A stretch of 64,000 bases of DNA from assembly GCF_022201045.2 (NCBI RefSeq), contig NC_068564.1, forward strand, positions 32,083,001-32,147,000, read 5' to 3'. A model generated the notes under the pieces. It worked only from the letters and a program-made list of their open reading frames with translations. It made no database searches and was not told where the DNA came from. This document shows positions 12,601 through 25,240 of the stretch, piece after piece. The DNA is from Citrus sinensis. Lineage: Eukaryota > Streptophyta > Magnoliopsida > Sapindales > Rutaceae. The translations under genes were made by a program, and so were the position numbers. How positions within the stretch are numbered: position 1 is the first letter of the stretch; each line of letters begins with the position of its first letter.

Positions 12601-15583
12601 TTACTTACTCTTTCTTTCTTTTCTTTTTGAATAATAATAATAATAATAATTTTCGGCAAAAAAACCTTCAAGCACAACCTAAAAAGAACCTTCAACCAAA
12701 GCCTAATAATGTTTAACTAATATATCTCGGGATTTTCCATTTAATAAGACAATTTAAAATGTTAAAATATATCAAATAAATTTTATTCTCATTGACCGTT
12801 TCCCCAAATCATTAGAGCATCTCAAAGATTAACGTAGTTTCTTAAATATTTATCAGATCGCATTGGTTTCCTAGCCACTTGATTTATGGTTTGAGATTGA
12901 AAATTAGTTTAATCTGATGATGTGGATTATTAAATCCATAGAATTCAAACTTTGATTGATCCCTCATTCACATGCAAAAACACTTGATTGTTGGCTTTGC
13001 GTTACGCCCAAGAAATTTTTTAATTAAACCTTTGAACAAATCCAATCAAATGGGAGAATTCGGAACAGAAAATCAGAAATATTTTACACACCTTTGTTGA
13101 CCCCCGAACATATGAAGTTCCCATTCCAGCTAACGCTCATCTAGAAGAATTTTATTTTTATTTTTAAAATTAGAGAGATAGAAATAAATATGTTTCTGCA
13201 ACACGATTACAGGTAATATTACAATTATTGAAAAATAGAAGAATTTGGGTTAAGTTCCGAAACTATTCTTTGCGCTGACCTCAACTTAGAACTGGAATTA
13301 AATTCAAATCATAAAATTTTATATCGAAGATTGTGTTTTTGGCCTTTTAAGATTTAAATTTGATATTGACATGACTTGTGCTGAGCAAAATGTAAGACGT
13401 AAGCAGAACAGGTGTTTTTAAAGCTCCCTGCAAGTTTCAAAGCCATGTAATTGAAGTTATGCAAACAAAACTCCCTTCCTCACTTTCCTCTCCAGCTTTA
13501 AAAAATGATTTCAATTCGCTCAACGATTTCATGTTTGATTTCTCTATAATAGGAGTAAATATTTTACGGATTTCTCAGGTTCTAGCTTATGACATTGCTG
13601 CAATTGTCGTGTCACAATCAAATCCTTAAAATATAAACATGAGTGGAAGATTCTGAAACAGGGTCATTCTTAAAAAAAACTAGAAAATCTGTTGATTCCA
13701 ATTGAGTTGAGTTCCCACATTCAATGCATCAGATTCGGAATAAGACGTATCAACGAATAAAAACAAACAGTAATTTTGCAAAGGGAATCTCTCCATTTTT
13801 GGGCCAAAGCTTATCGTCTCTTGATCCAATACTTTTAAAGCTTCATTTTACAATAATATCTTCTCTATCCCACGTTGTTCCAGTGCCCCTGCCCACCCTT
13901 TTTGTTATTACTTTTAAAAACTTTCGTTCTTGTATATCCTTTTGTTCCCTCGACTTCAATTATTGCTCGCCAAATCATTGATAATTTTCTAATGTTCATT
14001 TGTCATTTGATTTAAATAAAAAAATTACATACGGAAGTGTAAAGCAAAAGCATCGTTTTACACACTTTTTTAATAATTAATAAATTATTAATCGGCCACT
14101 AAGAAAATGACAAGCATGTATGCGCCGATCAAGGTAGATCACATGGAAGAGGTATTATTGGAGACAGATTTGTACTGGGAATTAGGGGAGGGGAAGAGAC
14201 AAGAATCTTGAGAACTCGATTGCATTGCTTGCCCCTGGAGGAGATCTGTTAGGTTGTCCGAATTGAGAAATTAAAAAAAAAAAAAAAGGGAGAAAGAGGG
14301 AAACCCATGTGTTGGGATGAGTTGTTCTTCAAGTAAAAAATGATTGTGATTTGGGTTCGTTGTGCTGTTTGAAGTACATATAAGAATGGATTATGTACCT
14401 ATATTTCCTAGAAACTTGCAAAATTCCACTTGCCAACTTCATCCACCTGTGAATTTAAGTTTATTCCTTTTTATTTTCCTTTCCTTTGGGTGGCTTTTGC
14501 TGGAGCACTATGCGAGGATTTTACAACTGTCCAAGTCTAATAACAATGTATCTGTCGAAAGCCATGCTTAGATCAGCTAGTATATTGGTTCGGCTAATTG
14601 CATAGGAAGATGCTGGCAATTTTTCCCTTTTTTTTAAAAAAAAAAATTATTCTGAGCATTAACAAACATATCTATTCAAAGCCTCGATAAGATCGACTAC
14701 TGTTATAGCCTTGAGATTGTAGGCCCAAAGGAGTCGAAATTTACTCGCTAAATATAGAATCAAATCCCCTTGCTTGCGTCAAAGAAGTGAGGGAAGGGAG
14801 GTGAGAAACATGAAGGTGCTAGCAAATTCAATTAGGATTATATTCAGTGTCTTTGGCATTTGTTATAAGTTCTGTAGTACTTTAGTTCAAGTACATAAAA
14901 CATCTTTAAGGGGTTACATCAAATGAATATACCATGATTTTATGATATTTAGGATTCGAACTCATTTCGATGTCTTTCTTTTAAATATGAGTAGATTTCA
15001 TTCAAATTGAATACATAAATCACTATAATAAACTGGGTATCGTAATTTTTTTTTGACTGCCCTATAATAAAATTGATTCAGGCAATCATATTAGATATCT
15101 AACTAAGGTGTTGGTAATCCAAAGACAAGGAAAAAGTAAAGAGACTGACAGCAGCAAAGTAAGAACGATAGAAGCTAATTCTCGTTTATCAAGCATTCAT
15201 CAAATGGGAGGCCCAGGGATGGGGGAAGAACTAAAAAGGCTTCTACCCTTAAGGCCCGAAACAATATATTTTTTTTTAATCCCATTGTTGTATTTTCTCA
15301 AACTCCAACGTGGCTTCATTCCTTTCTCAATCTTATAGACTATGATCATAAGATTAAGCCCGTAAATTCTATCCACAAATTTGGAGCACAATTGGCAGAT
15401 TTCCTTTATCATCATCTTCAACTAATACAGCATATCTACCATGCAAAAAAAAACCAACAAGGTTAAAAAATTAAAAACAAAGACAAGAATTAAGTTCCCA
15501 TTTGGTTTTGCTGCCGAAGTTTTGTGGCAGCGCCATTCTAGTTTCATGGGGTGTCATTGCTTTTCATTATAAAGCAGAGGAAT
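6640..15583. other. Long intergenic region, about 9 kb, no gene recognised
   Basis: AT-rich DNA with many poly-A/T runs (for example 6778-6795, 9187-9200, 10459-10473) and ORFs under 110 codons of biased composition. I recognise no protein domain, tRNA, rRNA or intact transposon. The last several hundred bases should hold the promoter of the NFU gene that starts at 15584, but no convincing TATA box at a suitable distance is evident. Confidence 0.55.
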
Positions 15584-17383
15584 ATGGGGGCGCTTTCAAC
15601 TCAAACTCAAGGTCTCAAAGCATCATCAACTGCAATTCTCAACCAAAATTTTTCTTTTTCGGAAAAAACATCAGCTTCTTTCCGTTTATCACTGTTTAAG
15701 GTGCCATTCAACTCTGTTGAAGAATTTTTTACACTAGCTTCGGTGACTGTTTATATAACTGACTGATTATTATTTTGCTGTCTTTTTTTCTTCGGCAGAA
15801 TCCCATTTCTGATTTCAGTGGTTTTTCTTCAAAACAAAGCTCTTTTCTTGGATTTAGTTTGAACCATGTTCGGAGAAAGCATAGAGGTAAACTAATTTTA
15901 GATGTTCATTTATCTGCATATTTTACATTAATTCCTATGGCTTTCAATTATATTGTTTTTAGTCACAAGAAACTTTGTTGTACAATGTAGAATTGTTGCT
16001 TTGAAAGAGCTTTAAAAAATGAGGAATCTTTTGTGGACTAATGTGTTTTGGGGTAATTTGGAAATAAAAAATTCTGAATGTTTCAAGAAGCTAAGATCAA
16101 CTAAGCCACGCTTGTTGTCTTGGTTGAATTTGGATCGGATTCTTCAACCTAATATTAAAGTAATCTTGAATGAGATTGTGACATTGGTGTGCTTATTCAA
16201 TTTGAAGGACTTGTTGTTTCACCATGCTGCGTCCTGCCGTTAACTGAAGAGAATGTGGAGAGAGTGTTGGATGAGGTACGACCTGGCTTGATGGCTGATG
16301 GGGGCAATGTGGCTTTGCATGAGATAGATGGCCTTGTTGTGGTATTGAAGTTACAAGGAGCATGTGGATCCTGTCCAAGCTCAACAATGACACTAAAGAT
16401 GGGAATTGAAACCAGGCTTCGGGATAAAATCCCGGAGATACTGGAAGTGGAGCAAATCCTGGATACTGAGACAGGACTTGAGCTAAATGAGGAAAACATT
16501 GAAAAGGTTAGACAACAGACCTTATAGAACTGTGCTACAAACTTGTGATTCCATGAAATTGTCTGACACCATATGGTTTGGAAACAATATGTTCTCTGTT
16601 GATTGTTTCCAGTATTTTGGTTCTTTGTTGAATATTTTCAGTATGACAGCTATCACAGTAAAAGACTGAAAAGATTTTACAGGAAGATAAGTGGATTCAG
16701 AAGATTCTAATGATTAATATCCCTCAATCTCACGACTTGATAGTCTGGTTTTTCTTGAAAATAGTAGAGCCATTTATAGTTTCATAGAGACACAATTTAT
16801 TAAGAGGCGTTTTCAGTCGATCGCATCCTGTAGCCTGAATTCGACAAGTAAAACTAACCGTCTTTGTACTTGGTGACAATGACGAGAATGTTAACATTTA
16901 CAAATACCAAAAAGGTCATAATTTTTGCCCAAACGACTAGCAAAGTGCGTAGTTTCAAAAAAAAAAAAAGTTGTATGATTTAACTGTCTTCATAGTGTTT
17001 GTTGCAACAATTACGATCTCTTTTCCAAAATAATCTTCTTATTTTGTCCCTTGAGAACTATTATATCAGCATTAATTCTAGGAGTTGGCGTCACTTCTTC
17101 CCCTAATCAAGAGTTTAAGAAAGGTCATGAAGTTTTTGATGAAAGAGAGATACGAACACTTTGCAATGGCTGAAAATTTTTAACTTTTCAGGTTCTTGCT
17201 GAAATTAGGCCATACCTTGCTGGCACTGGTGGTGGAATTCTTGAGCTGATCCAGATTGATGACTATGTTGTAAGAGTTCGGCTTAGTGGTCCTGCAGCTG
17301 GAGTTATGACTGTTCGTGTGGCTTTGACACAGAAGTTGAGGGAAAAGATACCTTCCATTGCAGCTGTCCAGTTGATAGATTGA
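15584..17383 (+). CDS. NFU2: NifU-like Fe-S cluster scaffold protein, chloroplastic (NFU2-type)
   Basis: Four exons, 15584-15700, 15799-15886, 16208-16506 and 17192-17383, join in frame to 231 residues. Residues 1 to about 70 form a Ser/Thr-rich, basic plastid transit peptide ([12 protein letters not shown]...). From [16 protein letters not shown] the first NifU C-terminal domain follows, with the cluster-binding CGSC inside [13 protein letters not shown] second NifU-like domain ([15 protein letters not shown]...[15 protein letters not shown]) lacks the CxxC pair and ends [11 protein letters not shown]. This two-domain layout is that of plant NFU1-3. These proteins act in the stroma and pass 4Fe-4S or 2Fe-2S clusters to targets such as photosystem I and ferredoxin-type proteins. 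Length is close to the Arabidopsis homologues (about 235). NFU2 versus NFU3 cannot be settled without a tree. Confidence 0.92.
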
Positions 17384-18882
17384 TGAAGAATCATCACAAA
17401 CATCATCGGCTGCAAAGATAACAATCGACAATGAATAATCCAGTATCAACTTTATCATATAAAAAGTTTTGCACCTGGGAAATATTAGAGTTATGTTGCC
17501 CTTGCTGTAAACCTCTGTAGATGTAACTGATAAGGAATCGACTACTTGCCACAAAATGATGTATTTTTTCCAATCTTCTTGTGCAATACATTTTTCTGCA
17601 TATTGCCGTTGAGTACTTTGACTTTGAGTCCACCTTGTTTAATTACTAAGATCACGTTACAAATCTAACACTTGACAAAAATGTTATTTAGTAAATTTTT
17701 TTAAAACTTACTTGTTTTGTAAGTTTCCCAATTTTGACAATATCTTTTAAAAGTAAGGATTGCTTTTTATAAGCAATTCATTTTATAAGATATCACACCT
17801 TTTTAAAATATATTTTAACAAAAAAGATAATTTTATCATATTTTTTCATAAACCCTTATATATAAATAGAAAGCAATTCAAATTTATGTTTATTTTTGCA
17901 TTATATAGTGTATTAATATCTTTATAATAAAATTTTACCAAACACATGTATTTTGCTTTTTAAACTCAGCAAATGCAACAACATAATTTATTAAATATAA
18001 AGATTTTTTTTAATCAACAACTTATTTCTACTATGCTTTTTTAACTTATCAACAACTGATCAAATACTAAGGTACTTTTTTAACTTATTTCATTAGTGAC
18101 CACAATTCCAAACTAGCCCAAACTGAACCAGCATTCTAGTTCAATAGAGGCCACAATGGATAAATTACAAACCTAGAGAAGCCAAAACATGAAAAATATA
18201 AATATGAGGGGATAAATTTAAAGGTCACATAAAAGGGTAAAGCCTCAATTAAATTCCTTTATATTTTCTGTCTTTCTGAATCTTGGCTTCAGCAAAATTG
18301 CCCCAGGATACGCATGATAACACCATCATTGTTTCCTTTCCTTTGCTGGGAGATGTTGCTTTGTTGCTAAGATTTTTCCTTGTGTAACGTCACCACTCTT
18401 TTGAAAAAGATTCATCCACTATCAGTAAGATCCTTTTCTGAATCTTGTCACTCATCATTTTAAAATTATGCTACAATTATACGGATTCAGATACTCGGTG
18501 GTGCCGATAGACTGTAATATGGATTAAAATGAAAATCTTGTTCCTGATTAAAGTTATAAAAATGGAAGAAACTGATTGTGTCCAATTTGTTCTTTATATA
18601 CAAATGTTGCACTTATCTGCAAAGTCCGGAAAGTCTATGTTTTCTGAGTTTCGTTATACATCTTTCAATTCTAGCTTGCGGCTATATAAATTATGTGTTG
18701 GCCAGCAGAGTTGTAGGCACCACAAAGTTTCTTCTCCTTTATAAGCATAATTACATTACGTGACCAGCACAAGATTCCCTACTGTAGCCTTTAACAATAC
18801 AATACTAGCTGGCTACTGAAATGCCTACTAGTAGGCAGGTAAAATATATTCAGTATTCACCGTTGAAATGTTTGATCTTAAA
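17384..18882. other. Intergenic between convergent genes
   Basis: This stretch holds the 3' UTR of the NFU gene on the left and that of the minus-strand plastid-protein gene on the right. The middle (about 17650-18080) is very AT-rich. I see no further gene. Confidence 0.5.
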
Positions 18883-21111
18883 CTAGTAATCCTCTTCATC
18901 TTCTCTTGACCCAAAAAATTTCCTCACAACAGCTGCAGCAGCACCAAGAAACAAAAACAGAGCCAAAAGATCGAATCCTCCTCCAAGTCCAATGGCAACA
19001 CTAGGACCAGGTACAAAGAAGGAAAATGGTGACCAACCCCAGCCACCATAGTATGAACCATACCCATAACCACCAACCAAAGGAGGAGCCACTGGCGGAT
19101 TGATATAAATATTGGTCCTGCTCGGAAAGAAACACAATTATATCAACATTTGATGAAAAGAAAAATAGTTGAATGCAACCTCACATATTAAATGGTAAAT
19201 GAAGCTCTTGCCAAATGATATATCAAGTTCAAAGGTAGAATTCATTGTTGTGCACATCCAAAGATACCTATATTGTTAAGCTTGAGTCCCATAGCTACGA
19301 TTTACCTAATAATCCAGTTACATGGTTTCCAATCTCAGCAGCCAAATTCAACTTGTTTTCAAGTTGCATTAACATTACTACTGAATTGCTAGCAAGAATG
19401 GAAGATGGATGTACTTAACAACAGTGTCAGAATTTATGCAGAAATTCCAGAGGTTACCATACTTCTCATTAGTTAGTGCATCAATATAAAACTGCATGTA
19501 TCTGTATATGCATTACTTTACCATTCTCGGAAGTCTTTCAGTTTTGCTTCAGTGTTCACAATAGTTTTTAAACTAACAGCGGGCTTCCTTCCAGTGCCCA
19601 GCCAGCAATGGCAATCCTAGAATCTTACTAAAGCAAAAAGATATCTGTGACTCTGTAAGCAACACTAAAAGACTGTCCTCACATTTGTGTTTGACATGCT
19701 AACATTACGAAAACATCATGTAAATCACAGAAGTTTGCAGTAAAGGTTTCCTAAATACATCATAAAACTGTTCATGCCTTCTAGATGGAAACAAAGCTAA
19801 TATCACAGATGAAAAGGACAGATGCCTATTACTAGTGAGACGCCCTTTCTTATAATCAGGAGCAAGGTACTTGATCCGTTCCCAGAAACCAAGAGCCTTC
19901 GGAGGCTGAATATTTTGCTTAAAGATCCAAATATTTACCCTTGTTCTGGATTAATTAATTTGTTTCAGGTCCTCTAGAATCATCAGCAGCAATTTTCCAA
20001 CAAAAGTTGATAGTTCAAATGTTAATTCAAGTGCAATCCATTCAGGAAAATGAGGGCTTGAAAACATAGCTCAAAGGAATACTCTTGGACCTCAAAAAAT
20101 ATACACTAATGTTGCAAGTCATTTCAATTGTACTTCTTAGAACTGAACTTATTCATTATTATGGAACGTGCAACGCCAAATAATAAGTCCGATGCCTTCA
20201 TTAATTTATTTATTTTTCTGATAGGCAATGCCTTCATTAATATAATCAATTTTCTACTTTCCAAAACAATTACAGATAGATTAAAATAGGACTTGTGAAC
20301 CACACCACATTTGACAACTCTCAGCATAGCAAAAATGAGGGCTTGAAAATATAGCTCAAGGATTACACTTGGACCTCACAGTATATCCCTATACTGAGTT
20401 ATTTCAATTGCCGTTCTTAGAAATGAACTTACACATTCATTATTACCGACACATTCTAAGTCAAAATATTTCTACTTTTCGAAACAATTACAGTGAGATT
20501 AAAATGGGGTTTATGAACCACAAGTGAGAACTCTCACCATAGCCAAACCAGCCAATTTTTCATAGCAAGTTATAAATTTTCCAATTTAACAAGCTATGGT
20601 AAAAAAAAAAAATCCAAAATCTGTATTAAAATCAAAATAGTTCTCTAGACAAGAATTGGGAAATGGTAGCCTAAATCAATAACTCAAAAGAAGAGCAATT
20701 AGAAGTTAAAAACGTAAAAAATAAAACCTTGAATTGCTATAAGATCTGGGAGCTGAACGAGGAGCCGATGGCCGGAAAGCCTGACCACCAACTCTGCCAC
20801 CACTCTTGGCGGCCACTGCATCACCGACTGACCCCAGAGTCAATACTCCAGCTGCTAATGTCACTACTGCAAGCTTTGCCAATTGATTATCATTTTTCCT
20901 GAACAATGAATAAATAAATTAGTTGGTTGCAGAGCGAAACATGGGAAACTAACTGAATTAACCGAAATCACTACCTGGAAGAATATTTCTGGTCGTCCTG
21001 TCGGTTAGTGCATGAGATAACTTTAACAGAAGTGACAATTTTTGTTCTGGGTTTGTGAGTTGTTACGAGAGCGTTGGTTAAGAAGCTTTGTTGAGATGCT
21101 GCGATTGACAT
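18883..21111 (-). CDS. Small plastid-targeted glycine-rich membrane protein (DUF1517-like N-terminus)
   Basis: Exons 21111-20975, 20898-20728 and 19117-18883 splice in frame (junction codons AG|G at both introns) to 180 residues. Residues 1 to about 45 are Ser/Thr-rich and basic, like a chloroplast transit peptide. Residues about 53-76 are a hydrophobic stretch ending GDAVAA, which resembles a thylakoid-transfer signal or membrane anchor. Next come KSGGRVGGQAFR and a Pro/Ser/Arg repeat (PSAPRSAPRSYS), then a Gly/Tyr/Trp-rich segment (GYGYGSYYGGWGW), a second membrane segment at about 151-171 (FDLLALFLFLGAAAAVV) and an acidic tail SREDEEDY. The SGGRVGG motif after an Ala-rich segment also occurs in DUF1517 proteins of thylakoids, but the long DUF1517 domain is absent. 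The specific function is unknown; plastid membrane location is inferred. Confidence 0.8.
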
Positions 21112-23439
21112 ATTTTTACTCTTGCTGAATTTGAACACTGACGAAATTCGGGGAAATCAATTCTTTCTGTTGATTAATTTTGTTTTGTTAGAACTTAGAA
21201 CTTAGTGCTTCCATGTTTGGAACAAAAATATGCTCATCCATTCATGATTTCGAGTGTGCCACGTGGTTAGATTTTGATGGCTGATTCGAAGTTTCAAAGA
21301 ATTGCATGTTCCTCTGGTTATCCATTTGTCCAATCTCATTTTCCGAATTATTATTATTTTTTATATAAATGCAATAATATATTTGTGTAAATGAATATAT
21401 ATGGTTATATAGTAGATACTAGATTTTTTTTTTTTTATATAATTTGAAATATTTTCAACAGGGAGAATTGCATGTATCGGGATGATCCGAGAATTCTCTT
21501 TACTTTAATTACTATTGTTTGGGGGGTAAATTGAGGACACTGATCTAGACCAATTGACAAGTTACAGGTGGCTGTATAAAAAAAGAAAAGAAAAAAGTCA
21601 ACAATATTTCGTTGGAATTGAATGTAATTCAAGACAAGCCAGGGGTATCCTCAAAGGGGAGGATAGTTTCAGTAGATTTGGACGGTTCAAGTGATAAAAG
21701 ACTAAAAGTAGGATTCAAAATAGCAAAGATGAGCCCTGGCATGTGCGGTTGCATGCCATCATAAAATATATAAATATCTTTGACATTTACACTACAAATA
21801 AGGGGCTAATGAGAAAATAGATTAGCTGAGCATAGTAATTAAGAAAAAATGACATGTCAGCACTCCTTAACAGTCTTTATTAAAAAAAAAAAAAAGACGA
21901 GGAGGTAGACAAATCAATGAAAATTTGTTAGCTATTCAGAATTATCAAGACATCCTTAGAAACACTTCTATATAAGCTCCACATATTTAATTTTAATTTT
22001 TTTTAGATTTGATTTCTTAAGAGGCTGCTTTATCTCCTTTTTTCTTCAAATTTATACTTTCATAGAAGATATTGACCACCTCACCTCTCAAAAAAACTTT
22101 CTCTAATCATATAATATTTTTATATAGTAGATTTGAGATAAATTACTCCTATAGATGTAGGCCAAATGGCTAAAAATCTTATATTTTCTTCATTATTTAT
22201 ACTTATTTTCTTCTTATTATGATGCTCATATTATATTTCATATATGAGCTCACTTAAGTTATACCATGAGCTCTACACAGATCCTCAAATAAGTTCTCTA
22301 AAAGTTATCTTTCAACTGCACTTGATATACCCCCAAGCTCTCTATATCAACTTTCTATATTAACTCTCACGGGCTCTATTGAACTCTCTATATTATTCCA
22401 AACTCATAACACCTCAGTTTACCTCTCAAATCATCTTAGTTCTTCACTTGGATGGCTTCAGCTATACCTCTTCCCTCAAACATCAGGAGAAAAAAAAAAA
22501 ACTTAAGTCTTTATTAGTCCAACCTCCTCCTAAATATAAATTTATTTGTTTGAATAGGATTTAACTTGGATTCGGCGAGAACAACTATTAAATGGTTCAA
22601 ATAGAATCCTAGTGAAAATCTATTGAAAACAACTATATAATAATATGATTGAAAATTATGAGTAATAATGTTATAATAATTAAGGTTTTCTTCGTTGCCT
22701 TTGCTTGCAAGTCTTTTTTAGGTATTATTAATGATCAAAGTAAATTTTTACATTCGTGGCTGATGAGATGAGGCAGTAGCTTTGTAACAATATTGATTCC
22801 AATATTCACATTATTCAAACGTACAGAAATATTTTAAATGTGAAAAAGTTAATTTTTTATTTGAAAAGTTGAATATTTGAAAAGAAATGCTCAGCAAAAA
22901 TATTTTAAGTGTGAAATTACTTAATCCTGTGGATAATTTTCTTGCATATAAACATTTCAAAACTGTGTGTGTGGGACAATGAGTATTCAGAAGAATGAGG
23001 GAGAAAAATAATGTATGTGTCAAAGCCTCCTTCAAGAAACAGAATAAATCTGAGTGAGCTTTCAGCACCACCCGAAGCTTCTAATTCTGGTTTCTTAGTA
23101 GTCAGAGACAGAGAATAGAAGCAATATGATGAAGATACATCGTGCTGATGCTGCGGTCCTTGTATTACTGGAAAGCTTCTGTTCCCTCAAAACACAATCT
23201 TGAGCAATTCTGATGAATCAAATTATGGAGATAAGCTCTTGTTCATTCCTGTGCACAATAAGCCCGTCTTCAAACCACTACTGTGTTATCCGTGCAGATG
23301 GCTCAAATAAATGGTAAGAATGAGATTATTACATCTCATCATTTATATATTTTGGTATTTGGATTTGGTTTTCTCTATTCCACCTTTAATTGGGCTCGTT
23401 CCATGCGACAAGCTTGTATTGGTTTTGCATTAGTCTGCT
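21112..23439. other. Intergenic, no gene recognised
   Basis: The first 100-200 bases hold the promoter and leader of the minus-strand plastid-protein gene. The remainder is AT-rich, with poly-A/T tracts and short ORFs without recognisable domains. Confidence 0.5.
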
Positions 23440-23765
23440 TGGTATTGACGTTGCATATTCTTAGCCCCAAAAGCTTGCACAAGGGTTAAGACTTTCCTTC
23501 ACTATAAAATGACCACCAGCCCACCAGCTCCTTCCACAATCGATGTAAACACCCGTTCTTCTTGTTCAACTCTCTCAATTGGATTATTGGGCTGAGATGT
23601 TTGTGAACCTGAGCTTTGATACCAGTGTTAGGTGATCTAGACCTCTCTCAACCCCAAAAATTAACTCATGGGGTAAGGCTTTTCCCTACACTTATAAGAT
23701 CACCACCAACCCCTTCCACAACCGATATGAGATCACGTGTGAGAGGGGGTACAAGAACTTAATAC
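23440..23765 (-). mobile_element. TRIM-like LTR retrotransposon relic with tRNA-Met primer-binding site
   Basis: Two related segments, about 23445-23535 and about 23640-23745, share the pattern (g)gTTAAG/GTAAGGCTTT..CACT(A)TAAA/TAAGATCACCACCA..CCTTCCACAA.CGAT. They lie either side of GAGCTTTGATACCAG at 23611-23625. Its reverse complement, CTGGTATCAAAGCTC, matches the initiator-Met tRNA primer-binding site (TGGTATCAGAGC) of plant LTR elements. LTR - primer site - LTR with almost no interior is the TRIM layout. The element would read on the minus strand, and both LTR copies are decayed. Confidence 0.5.
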
Positions 23766-24187
23766 TATTTTATTGTTTGAGGCGCCCTACCAATCAACTT
23801 AAGTTTCTGGGCCCAGCAATAGCTTTTAACAGTTATTTGTAAATATGGATTTGCAGGCTAGCATGCACATGTTCAACAGAAAAGGGTATGATTAACTGTT
23901 GCTTTTGTAAAAGTGTTAGTGATGTGAGTCCAAAGCCTTTGGATCACAGGAACCAAAATCAGTGAATGGAAATAAGTAGACGTGGCAAGCGGTGCCTTTT
24001 ATGCTAAGGCCATTTCTTTAACAGTTACCCTCCAGTTTTCCTAAGAAGCAAACGGATGCTACTTTCCATCTCAAAATAACTGGAGTTAGATGAAGCTCGA
24101 AGCCTTGATTCCTCACTTCTAAATCATCTCCCGGAATTTGAATTTCCCATTTCTCAAAAACTTTCTACACATATAACTACTGGAAAA

Positions 24188-24712
24188 TGGTACACTCCGT
24201 TTGTGTCTGTGAAATAGGAGATGTCTTTGAGGAATCAAATGAAGAAATCTTCATTTTACAAACTAAATTTGGAGCAATATTGGGAAGAGATTTATCCATG
24301 CGTCATCAATAACGGCAACAAAGGCAATGCCATCCTTCTGGATGCCAGTGATGTACAAAGGGAAGTGAATTTCTTGGGTGGAAGGCAAGTTACTTATGAG
24401 GAAAGTGGAAATGGTATTCATGATGAGTTTATTTGGTTTAGAGCTCTTGTTCAAGAAGAGAGGAAAAGAAAAGTAAAGTTAGGTTTATGTTCAGTAGTTT
24501 GTGAGGGTTTAAGAAGTTTGCAAGACTCAAGAGGGTTGGAAGGAAAATTGTGAAGCATATAAAGTAGAAGAGAGTAGAAGTGATTCTGGTTGGAAAGAAC
24601 TTGCAAGTAATGTGTTGGTGGAGAGTTTTGTTTTAAAGAGTATGGATGGAAGTTTGGTGTTAAATTGTAATTTTATGTACCTTCATCGGATTAGAAGCAA
24701 AGGGAATGAGTG
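24188..24712 (+). pseudogene. Unidentified ORF split over two frames
   Basis: The frame from 24221 runs 110 codons (MSLRNQMKKSSF..., then FIWFRALVQEERKRKVKLG). A second frame continues with about 60 codons to a TGA at 24710-24712 (GWKENCEAYK...SNVLVESFVLKSMDGSL...RSKGNE). Composition of both looks protein-like, and a 1-2 base shift near 24515-24530 would link them. A third frame gives 41 codons from an ATG at 24188 (MVHSVCVCEIGD). I do not recognise the family. It could be a decayed gene, a misread of a small gene, or chance. Confidence 0.3.
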
Positions 24713-25240
24713 ATGTGCTAAACAGCTATAAGTGAAACTTTCATCATCCATGAGTTCGTTGAACAGTGCTTATCTTTCATTATACGTCAAAATGCTACTT
24801 TTTCATTTGATGTAAAATTTGCAAAATGATCATAGGATTGCATATATTTAGTACGCGGCTTCAAATTGGTCGTCCATTTGAAGGTAACTTGTGTTTGTGT
24901 GCCATGGTTAATTTAGGAATGAGAAGCAAGGAGAAACTAGCATCGATGCTAGAAAATTATGCAACAAGTAACATTACATTGCATTGCATGCGATGCAGAA
25001 TGTAATCTACAATACAGTCCTTTCTTTCCGGCGCTGAAAATACACAATCCATTCTTCCGGCATTGGAAATACATTTTGATATTAAAAAAAAAAAAAAAAG
25101 TAAACACTAGGAGACTTATAGCGAAAACAAGCTCTCATCTCTATCTAGAAGCCCTTTTATCATTGAGACACCTTCTCTCGAATAAGGCCGTCATTGAACT
25201 GGCCCTTTTTCCGCGAGTAATGTTTTTTCCTTCTGGCTTT

